A stretch of DNA of 64,000 nt from Stenotrophomonas rhizophila (GTDB lineage: Bacteria > Pseudomonadota > Gammaproteobacteria > Xanthomonadales > Xanthomonadaceae), in the NCBI RefSeq assembly GCF_001704155.1, contig NZ_CP016294.1, positions 1 through 64,000 of the forward strand, given 5' to 3'. Positions 1 through 6,904 of the stretch are shown here, one piece after another. The position numbers and the translations under genes were made by a program. The notes beneath the pieces are model-generated. The model was not told the DNA's origin. It did no database searches and saw nothing but the letters and a program-made list of their open reading frames with translations. Numbering within the stretch: position 1 is the first letter of the stretch; each line of letters begins with the position of its first letter.

Positions 1-603
1 CACGAAACAGGTGGTGATGAACGAGCCCAGCGCCATGTGCGCCAGCCGGTACGGGAAGGAGGGGTTGAACACGACCTGCCACCAGTCCTGCGGCACCACG
101 ATGCCATCGATGATGGCGTGCCCGGCCGGGGTCTGCAGCCAGCTGTTGGACGAGAGGATCCAGAAGGTGGACACCAGCGTGCCCAGCGCCACCATGCAGG
201 TGGACAGGAAATGCAGGCGCGGCGAAACCTTGCCCCAGCCGAACATCATCACGCCCAGGAAGCTGGCCTCCAGGAAGAACGCGGTGAGCACCTCATAGGT
301 GAGCAGCGGCCCGATCACGCTGCCGGCCACCTGGCTCAGGCGCGGCCAGTTGGTGCCGAACTGGAAGGCCATGACGATGCCACTGACCACGCCCATGCCG
401 AAGGACACCGCGAAGATCTTCTGCCAGAAGAAGTACAGCTCGCGCCAGATCGGCTTCTTCGTGCGCAGCCACTGGCCCTCCACGAAGGCCAGCCAGCTGG
501 CTGTGCCGATGGTGAAGGCCGGAAACAGCACATGGAAACTGATCACGAACCCGAACTGGATCCGCGACAACAACAACGCGTCCAAGCGACGCCTCCGCAG
601 CAT
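1..603 (-). CDS. cydA: Cytochrome bd ubiquinol oxidase subunit I, 5' part
   Basis: The first 201 codons are visible and the gene runs off the left edge. The product is the haem-bearing subunit of the inner-membrane bd-type quinol oxidase, which reduces oxygen with electrons from quinol. The visible protein begins with SRIQFGFVISFHVLFPAFT, and His24 matches the family's N-terminal haem-ligand histidine. FGTNWPRLS, FLEASFLG, HFLSTCMVA and NSWLQTPAG follow, all typical of the family, with several membrane helices. The ATG at 603 is the first start in frame, but the extra MLRRRR could be upstream readthrough, so the start may lie a few codons later. It is divergent from the S9 peptidase gene. The cyanide-insensitive type cannot be told from this part alone. 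Confidence 0.93.
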   Translation of the reverse strand, partial: MLRRRRLDALLLSRIQFGFVISFHVLFPAFTIGTASWLAFVEGQWLRTKKPIWRELYFFWQKIFAVSFGMGVVSGIVMAFQFGTNWPRLSQVAGSVIGPLLTYEVLTAFFLEASFLGVMMFGWGKVSPRLHFLSTCMVALGTLVSTFWILSSNSWLQTPAGHAIIDGIVVPQDWWQVVFNPSFPYRLAHMALGSFITTCFV

Positions 604-766
604 TCTCTGGAATCCGCACCAGTCTGGGCCGATTTCCGTGAAGAGGGCATGCGACCCGGTGACGCGCTGCTTCACTTTGTCGCAGCCACGCAGGGCGTGG
701 CTCTACGCACGACAGCCCGATTGCGGCCACGCATCATTCGACGGCCGATGACCGGGCTGGGGGAGA

Positions 767-789
767 GCCCCCTTTTTGTTAAAGGGGGC
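767..789. promoter_or_regulatory. 9-bp stem hairpin between divergent genes
   Basis: GCCCCCTTT at 767-775 and AAAGGGGGC at 781-789 pair perfectly around the loop TTGTT. As it lies between divergent genes it does not end either transcript. It may be a leader structure or the remnant of an RNA gene. Confidence 0.45.
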
Positions 790-827
790 GCGCCGAAGGC
801 GCGGGGTATAGGAAGAAATGCCCCGCA

Positions 828-854
828 CAGGTCATGGGCGCCGCCCATGACCTG
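828..854. promoter_or_regulatory. 27-bp perfect palindrome upstream of S9 peptidase
   Basis: CAGGTCATGGGCG (828-840) is repeated exactly in inverse (842-854) around a single C at 841. It sits 66 bases before the chosen S9 peptidase start and includes an in-frame ATG at 834 that I regard as a false start. It could be an operator or an mRNA leader hairpin. Confidence 0.5.
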
Positions 855-920
855 TGGCCCCCTCCCGCGCGCGTTGCGGCTGCTACGCTTGGCGGGTTTT
901 CCTTTACGGTGCTGCCCGCA

Positions 921-3287
921 ATGCCCAGAACGCTGCCCTTGTCCCTGCTGCTGCTTGCCGCCCTTGGCGGCGCGGCCCACGCGGCACCGACGCCGATCAC
1001 CATTGAACAGGCCATGGCCGACCCGGACTGGATCGGTCCGCCGGTCGAGAGCGCCTGGTGGTCGTGGAACAGCCAGCAGGTGGAGTACCAGCTCAAGCGC
1101 ACCGGCAGCCCGGTCCGCGATACCTTCCGCCAGCCGATCAACGGCGGTACCGCCACCCAGGTCGCCGATGACCAGCGCGGCAGCCTGGACGTGGACGCCC
1201 CGGTGTACGACAGCGCCCGCCAGCGCAGCGTGTTCGTGCGCAACGGCGACGTGTTCCTGCGCGACCTGCGCAGCGGCGCGCTGACCCAGCTCACCCGCAG
1301 CACCGAGAAGGCCAGCGCGGTCAACTTCGCCCGCGACGGCGGGGTGATCTGGCGCACCGGCCAGAACTGGTTCCACTGGACCGCCGCCGGCGGCGTGCAG
1401 CAGGTGGCCAGCCTGAAGGCCGAAAAGAATCCGGACGATGCGCCCAAGGCCGACGTGCTGCGCGAACAGCAGCTGCGCACCCTGGCCACGCTGCGCAACG
1501 ACCGCGCCCAGCGCGACGCACTGAAGGAGCAGGAAGCCAGCTGGCGCCGCGCCGACAGCACCCGCGCGCCGGGCCCGGTGTACCTGGGCGCCGATGTGGA
1601 GATCGTCGACAGCGCGCTGTCGCCCGATACCCGCAGCCTGATCGTGGTGACCAAGCCGAAGAGCTTCGATGAAGGCCGCGGCGGCAAGATGCCCAAGTAC
1701 GTGACCGAATCGGGCTACGAGGAGTTCGAGGACACCCGTACCCGCGTGGGCCGCAACGACCCGGAACCGAACGCGCTGTGGCTGGTAGACGCCGTCACCG
1801 GCACGGTCAAGCCGCTGTCGCTGGACAGCCTGCCGGGCATCGGCACCGACCCGCTGGCTGCGCTGCGCAAGGCCGCCGGCAAGGACGCGCTGAAGGGCAG
1901 CCGCCCGGTGCAGGTGCTGGGTGGCCCCGGCGCGCCCGGCGTGCGCTGGAGCAATGACGGCCAGCAGGCCGCGATCCTGCTGCGCGCCAACGACAACAAG
2001 GACCGCTGGATCGCCAGCGTCAGCCCGGCCGAGGCCAAGCTGCAGACCCGCCACCGCCTCACCGACGCGGCCTGGATCAACTGGAGCTTCAACGACTTCG
2101 GCTGGTCCAACGACAACCGCACGCTGTGGCTGCTGTCCGAGGAATCCGGCTACTCGCACCTGTACACGCAGCAGGGCACGGCCAAGCCGCAGGCGCTGAC
2201 CGGTGGCAAGTGGGAAACCTCGATGCCGGTGCCCAGCGCCGACGGCCGTGGCTTCTACGTGCTGTGCAACCAGCAGGCCCCGGGCGACTACGAGGTGTGC
2301 GCGGTGGATACCGCGTCGCGCCAGGTGCGTGAGCTGACCTCGCTCAACGGCGTGGAAGACTTCTCGCTGTCCCCGGACGGCCAGCAGCTGCTGGTGCGCT
2401 ACTCCGGCGCCTACCTGCCGGCGCAGCTGGCGGTGGTGCCCACCGCGGGAGGCCAGGCCAAGGTGCTGACCGACACCCGCACTGCGGCCTTCAAGGCCCG
2501 CCAGTGGATCCAGCCCAAGCTGGTGCAGGTGCCTTCGAAGCATGGCGCGGGCGTGGTCTGGGCCAAGTACTACGGCCCGGAGAACCTGGAGCCGGGCAAG
2601 AAGTACCCGATCGCCATGTTCGTGCACGGCGCCGGTTACCTGCAGAACGTGCACCAGCGCTACCCGGCCTACTTCCGCGAGCAGATGTTCCACAACCTGC
2701 TGGTGCAGCAGGGCTACGTGGTGCTGGACATGGATTACCGCGGCAGCGAGGGCTACGGCCGCGACTGGCGCACGGCGATCTACCGCAACATGGGCCACCC
2801 GGAGCTGGAAGACTACAAGGACGGCCTGGACTGGCTGGTGGCCACCCAGCAGGGTGACCGCGACCACGCCGGCATCTACGGCGGCTCCTACGGCGGCTTC
2901 ATGACCTTCATGGCGCTGTTCCGTTCGCCGGGCACCTTCAAGGCCGGCGCCGCGCTGCGCCCGGTGGTGGACTGGCACCAGTACAACCACGGCTACACCG
3001 CCAACATCCTCAACACCCCGGACATCGACCCGGAGGCCTACCGCGTCTCCTCGCCGATCGAATATGCCGAGGGCCTGCAGGACCACCTGCTGATCGCGCA
3101 CGGGATGATGGACGACAACGTGTTCTTCCAGGACTCGGTCAACCTCACCCAGAAGCTGATCGAGCTGCACAAGGACAACTGGAGCATCGCGCCCTACCCG
3201 CTGGAGCGCCACGGCTACGTGCGTGCCGATTCCTGGCTGGACCAGTACAAGCGCATCCTCAAGCTGTTCGAAGAGAACCTGAAGTGA
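921..3287 (+). CDS. S9 family prolyl oligopeptidase / DPP IV-like peptidase
   Basis: A 788-residue secreted serine peptidase that probably removes dipeptides or cleaves after proline in periplasmic peptides. The start at 921 gives a signal peptide (PRTLPLSLLLLAALGGAAHA). A beta-propeller-like N-terminal half is followed by an alpha/beta-hydrolase domain with the motif GGSYGGF (nucleophile Ser656). The Asp in MMDDNVFFQDS and the His in ERHGYVRADSW complete a plausible triad. An in-frame ATG at 834 lies within a palindrome and would put extra sequence before the signal peptide. The stop overlaps the Nudix start (GTGA), so the two are probably co-transcribed. The exact substrate class is inferred from the family. 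Confidence 0.92.
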   Translation: MPRTLPLSLLLLAALGGAAHAAPTPITIEQAMADPDWIGPPVESAWWSWNSQQVEYQLKRTGSPVRDTFRQPINGGTATQVADDQRGSLDVDAPVYDSARQRSVFVRNGDVFLRDLRSGALTQLTRSTEKASAVNFARDGGVIWRTGQNWFHWTAAGGVQQVASLKAEKNPDDAPKADVLREQQLRTLATLRNDRAQRDALKEQEASWRRADSTRAPGPVYLGADVEIVDSALSPDTRSLIVVTKPKSFDEGRGGKMPKYVTESGYEEFEDTRTRVGRNDPEPNALWLVDAVTGTVKPLSLDSLPGIGTDPLAALRKAAGKDALKGSRPVQVLGGPGAPGVRWSNDGQQAAILLRANDNKDRWIASVSPAEAKLQTRHRLTDAAWINWSFNDFGWSNDNRTLWLLSEESGYSHLYTQQGTAKPQALTGGKWETSMPVPSADGRGFYVLCNQQAPGDYEVCAVDTASRQVRELTSLNGVEDFSLSPDGQQLLVRYSGAYLPAQLAVVPTAGGQAKVLTDTRTAAFKARQWIQPKLVQVPSKHGAGVVWAKYYGPENLEPGKKYPIAMFVHGAGYLQNVHQRYPAYFREQMFHNLLVQQGYVVLDMDYRGSEGYGRDWRTAIYRNMGHPELEDYKDGLDWLVATQQGDRDHAGIYGGSYGGFMTFMALFRSPGTFKAGAALRPVVDWHQYNHGYTANILNTPDIDPEAYRVSSPIEYAEGLQDHLLIAHGMMDDNVFFQDSVNLTQKLIELHKDNWSIAPYPLERHGYVRADSWLDQYKRILKLFEENLK

Positions 3288-3703
3288 GCCACGACGCGGC
3301 GACGATACGGATCGTCGCCGCGGTCATCACCGATGCCGCCCGGCGCGTGCTGGTGGTGCGCAAGCACGGCTCGGCGGTGTTCATCCAGCCGGGCGGCAAG
3401 CCCGAGCCGGGCGAGGCACCGCTGGCCGTGCTGGCGCGCGAGCTGGACGAGGAACTGGGCGTGCAGCTGGACCCCGCCACGGCGGTGCCGCTGGGCGCCT
3501 ACAGCGACTGGGCGGTGCATGAAACCGGCTGCCGGGTGCACGCCGAGGCCTGGTGGGTACAGGTGCTGGGCACCCCACAGGCACGGGCGGAGATCGCCGA
3601 ACTGGCCTGGGTGCCGTTGCAGCCACCACACGGGCGCCGCTTGGCACTGTTGAGCGAAGACCATATCCTGCCGGCGGCCGCGCGCGTGATCGCGCCGGGC
3701 TGA
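3284..3703 (+). CDS. Nudix hydrolase
   Basis: A 139-residue Nudix protein that hydrolyses a nucleoside diphosphate linked to another group. The full Nudix box is present: G-x5-E, seven residues, then RELDEELGV. The GTG start overlaps the TGA of the upstream peptidase by four bases, which indicates translational coupling. The C-terminal half is short, as in small MutT-like enzymes, and nothing identifies the substrate. Confidence 0.9.
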   Translation: MSHDAATIRIVAAVITDAARRVLVVRKHGSAVFIQPGGKPEPGEAPLAVLARELDEELGVQLDPATAVPLGAYSDWAVHETGCRVHAEAWWVQVLGTPQARAEIAELAWVPLQPPHGRRLALLSEDHILPAAARVIAPG

Positions 3704-3730
3704 CCCCACCGCACTTTGCCAGGACACCGG

Positions 3731-4336
3731 ATGTCTTCGATTACGCCCCCGCTGCTGCCCGTTGCCCATCCGCGCCCGAAGGGGGATGGCACCCCGACCT
3801 TTCTTGCCCCGCTGGCCAAGTCGGTGTTGGTGGTGTGCATCGTGTCGGCCGTGTGCTGGGCCGGTGGCGCGGTGCTCGCCGCGCTGCTCGCCCAGTCGGC
3901 CTGGTTGAAGGACCTGCTCGACGGCGCCGACCTGTCCTGGATGCCGTCGTCGCTGCGCTGGTTCGGGCGGCATGCGGTCGCGGTGAACGTGGGCATGCTG
4001 GTCCTTTCCCTGGTGGGGGCTGCGGCATGTTGGGGCCTGCTGCGGCGCAACCGCTGGGCGCTGTGGACCTTCATCGTGCTGCTGGTGGTCACCGCGCTGC
4101 TGAACTTCGTCGGTGCGTGGGTGATCGACGAGGTATTCCGCCAGCTGATCGTGCACCTGCCGCCGCACGCAGACGCCGATGCCGGCCAGCTGCGCCGCGA
4201 CCTGCAGATGCAGCGCGTGATCTACACCGGCCTGACCGTGCTCACCGCGCTGGCGTTCGCCGCACTGCACGCCTGGCTGGTGGCACGCGTGCTGCGCCCG
4301 GACGTGCGGCGATGGTTCGCCGCAAAGGCCCCGTAG
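3731..4336 (+). CDS. Small multi-pass membrane protein of unknown function
   Basis: A 201-residue protein I do not recognise. It has about four hydrophobic segments: two after the proline-rich N-terminus, one around WALWTFIVLLVVTALLNFVG, and one near the C-terminus (GLTVLTALAFAALHAWLVA). The ATG at 3731 is preceded by AGGA and is preferred over a TTG at 3716. It lies between the Nudix gene and hemF on the same strand, so it may be part of one transcript. No catalytic motif is visible. Confidence 0.75.
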   Translation: MSSITPPLLPVAHPRPKGDGTPTFLAPLAKSVLVVCIVSAVCWAGGAVLAALLAQSAWLKDLLDGADLSWMPSSLRWFGRHAVAVNVGMLVLSLVGAAACWGLLRRNRWALWTFIVLLVVTALLNFVGAWVIDEVFRQLIVHLPPHADADAGQLRRDLQMQRVIYTGLTVLTALAFAALHAWLVARVLRPDVRRWFAAKAP

Positions 4337-4366
4337 ACCGAGGCCTGCCTCGCTGCCCTGCGGTAA

Positions 4367-5281
<915 letters not shown>

Positions 5282-5321
5282 CGGAGGCGGGGTTTCCGGG
5301 CCGGTGCCCCGCAGGGTGGCA

Positions 5322-6005
5322 CTACGTCCGGTCGAGCATTGCGGCGTAATCGGCCTTCAGCTTAGGCAGCTTTTTCGCGTAGTGCCGGTAGTTGCGTTCT
5401 GCGAGAGAGGCATTTTCGCTGGCGCTGTCGTCGAACAATCCGCCACCGCAGAAGTTCCGCAGCACCTGTTGGCGAACGTAGCGATCCACGGTGTCCTCCA
5501 GCATGATGCCGTAGGCCGTATCCAGCTTGTTTTCATTGCGCGCGATCCGCTTAAGCAGCTTGTTCAGCTCGCGCACCTGGACCTGCGGGTGTTCGGGGGT
5601 GGTGGACGCATACGCGTACGACGGCGAGGACGATGCGCCGGGTTCATTGGTGACCTGCTGTGGAACGGCACGGCAACAGCCCAGACGGCGGGTCGTGGCT
5701 TCCGCGCCAAGCGACCCGTCATCCGACAGACGTGCAGCGCCCTGCCCCGTCGCTGCATCGTACGTGGGGAGGTCCTGCTCCATCGCCTGACCATACGACG
5801 GGGGCGCGCCCTGCCATTGCGGATCGGCACGCTGGTAGCTCTGGTGTACGGGCACCCAGGACCGCGTAGTGGCCCCCGTACCACCCGCCGACGGGGGTGG
5901 AGGAGTCGCGGTAGAAGCGAAGGGAAAACCAAGGGGCATCGCAGGCATCTCCATTGCGCGGGCCGACCGGACGGCGGCCGCTGATACCGGCGATTCCAGC
6001 AGCAT
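5322..6005 (-). CDS. Orphan proline-rich protein with PPxY and LPxY motifs
   Basis: A 227-residue protein not matching any family I know. About the first 140 residues look disordered and are rich in Ala, Ser, Thr, Pro and Gln. They contain PPSY (residues 68-71) and LPTY (79-82), separated by seven residues. Such motifs in eukaryotic arrestin-like and viral proteins bind WW domains of Nedd4-type ubiquitin ligases. The C-terminal 80 residues are charged and probably helical (QVRELNKLLKRIARNENKL). There is no signal peptide. GC over 5341-5580 is about 60% by my count. The start is uncertain: ATG codons at 5954, 5948 and 5939 also fit. A secreted effector is an inference. Confidence 0.7.
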   Translation of the reverse strand: MLLESPVSAAAVRSARAMEMPAMPLGFPFASTATPPPPSAGGTGATTRSWVPVHQSYQRADPQWQGAPPSYGQAMEQDLPTYDAATGQGAARLSDDGSLGAEATTRRLGCCRAVPQQVTNEPGASSSPSYAYASTTPEHPQVQVRELNKLLKRIARNENKLDTAYGIMLEDTVDRYVRQQVLRNFCGGGLFDDSASENASLAERNYRHYAKKLPKLKADYAAMLDRT

Positions 6006-6074
6006 GCTTCCAGCTGCGCTTCCAGGTTTCGATCGTTGGCGGCCGACGATACCCGGGCGAGGATGACCAGCCTG

Positions 6075-6097
6075 GGCCGGCCAACGGCCGGCGCTAC
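6075..6097 (-). repeat. SMAG (GTAG) palindrome
   Basis: Reads GTAGCGCCGGCCGTTGGCC on the minus strand. The stop codon of the DUF421 gene lies inside its GTAG end. Confidence 0.75.
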
Positions 6098-6570
6098 CGC
6101 TTCTGCGTCACGATGGTGATGTGGCCGTTGATTTCCAGCAGCGCCATGGAGACTTCGCTGATGTGTGCGCAGCCCTGCTGGCGCATCGCCGCCTCCACGT
6201 CGGCACGGGTCACCAGTTCGCGTCGCAGCACCGAGTCCAGCAGCTTGCCGTCGCGGGCGATCAGCACCGGTTCGCCTTCCACCAGCGCTTCAACGCGGCG
6301 GCTGCGCTGGCTCAGCCAGCCCACGGCGTAGTTCAGGGAGATCAGGGTGGCGGCCAGCAGCAGGCCGCCGCCGAGCGAGGTGTCCTTGCCGAGCAGCGCG
6401 TTCTGCACCGCGTTGCCCAGCAGCACGATCAGCAGCACGTCGAACGGGGTGATCTGGCCCAGGGCGCGCTTGCCCGACAGGCGGACCATGCCGAGCACGA
6501 CCACATACACCACGACGGCGCGCAGGATGAACTCCCACCAGGGCATGGCCAGGTCGAACAGGTCGCTCAT
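6094..6570 (-). CDS. DUF421 (YetF/YkjA-like) membrane protein
   Basis: A 158-residue protein with an N-terminal membrane region of about three helices (FILRAVVVYVVVLGMVRLSG) and then the typical DUF421 block GKRALGQITPFDVLLIVLLGN. A cytoplasmic domain includes VEGEPVLIARDGKLL. The family's exact role is unknown; some members act in spore germination or stress. The start at 6570 gives the usual family length. Upstream codons in the same frame run into a SMAG repeat and the sRNA region and are rejected. It is flanked by inverted SMAG copies at 6075 and 6608. Confidence 0.85.
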   Translation of the reverse strand: MSDLFDLAMPWWEFILRAVVVYVVVLGMVRLSGKRALGQITPFDVLLIVLLGNAVQNALLGKDTSLGGGLLLAATLISLNYAVGWLSQRSRRVEALVEGEPVLIARDGKLLDSVLRRELVTRADVEAAMRQQGCAHISEVSMALLEINGHITIVTQKR

Positions 6571-6607
6571 GCGAGCCCCGCAGAAAAGAGAGTGCCTGAA
6601 GCATACG

Positions 6608-6629
6608 GGTAGCGCCGGCCGTTGGCCGG
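6608..6629 (+). repeat. SMAG (GTAG) palindrome
   Basis: Reads GTAGCGCCGGCCGTTGGCC on the plus strand. It is the inverted partner of the copy at 6075, on the other side of the DUF421 gene. Confidence 0.75.
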
Positions 6630-6641
6630 ACTGCTGAAAAT

Positions 6642-6762
6642 AAAAAGCCCCGCCGACCAGGGGGAGGTCAGCGGGGCCGGGGAACGGGCGCTTGGGGAGG
6701 AGCCCCCGTTCCGAGATCTGCTCCAGGGGATGGGAGAGATCCACAACAGGCATTGCGCCTGT
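6642..6762 (-). ncRNA. sX13: sX13-like small regulatory RNA
   Basis: About 120 bases on the minus strand just downstream of polA. It folds into successive hairpins: ACAGGC/GCCTGT; GATCT/AGATC with a C-rich loop; GGAACGGG/CCCGTTCC with loop TCCTCCCC; and a terminator stem GCCCCGCTGACC/GGTCGGCGGGGC with a C-rich loop followed by TTTTTATTTT. Multiple C-rich loops and length near 115 bases are the hallmarks of sX13, a Hfq-independent post-transcriptional regulator in Xanthomonas that pairs with G-rich mRNA sites. The position downstream of polA parallels Spot 42 in E. coli. The 5' end is inferred from a TATAGA box. The name rests on structure and location recalled from the literature, not on an alignment. 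Confidence 0.8.
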
Positions 6763-6767
6763 CGAGG

Positions 6768-6773
6768 TCTATA
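6768..6773 (-). promoter_or_regulatory. -10 box of the sX13-like RNA
   Basis: TATAGA on the minus strand, six bases before the inferred RNA start. No clear -35 hexamer is seen at standard spacing. Confidence 0.5.
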
Positions 6774-6904
6774 AAAGCACCTCGAACATTGATAGTTCGT
6801 GAAGGGCGCCAATTAATACTGCGGTGAAACCTAAAACATTCATCGAAGAGTCAGTTTATCGGCCCGCAATGAACCAATTCAGCTTATTCAACGTGATTCA
6901 CGTC

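Larger units (their letters stand above)
604..920. other. Intergenic region with two strong hairpins
   Basis: This 317-base gap separates the divergent cydA and S9 peptidase genes. It contains two perfect inverted repeats, listed separately at 767-789 and 828-854. No convincing coding frame is seen. Confidence 0.6.

Noticed and set aside
834..920. In-frame ATG at 834 as the S9 peptidase start
   Set aside because: It lies in a perfect palindrome and would place 29 extra residues before a normal signal peptide; 921 fits better.
672..3212. Long open frame on the minus strand opposite the S9 peptidase
   Set aside because: It is a shadow of the GC-rich coding strand: the composition is odd (runs of Val, Ala, His, Gln, Arg) and the opposite strand has clear peptidase motifs.
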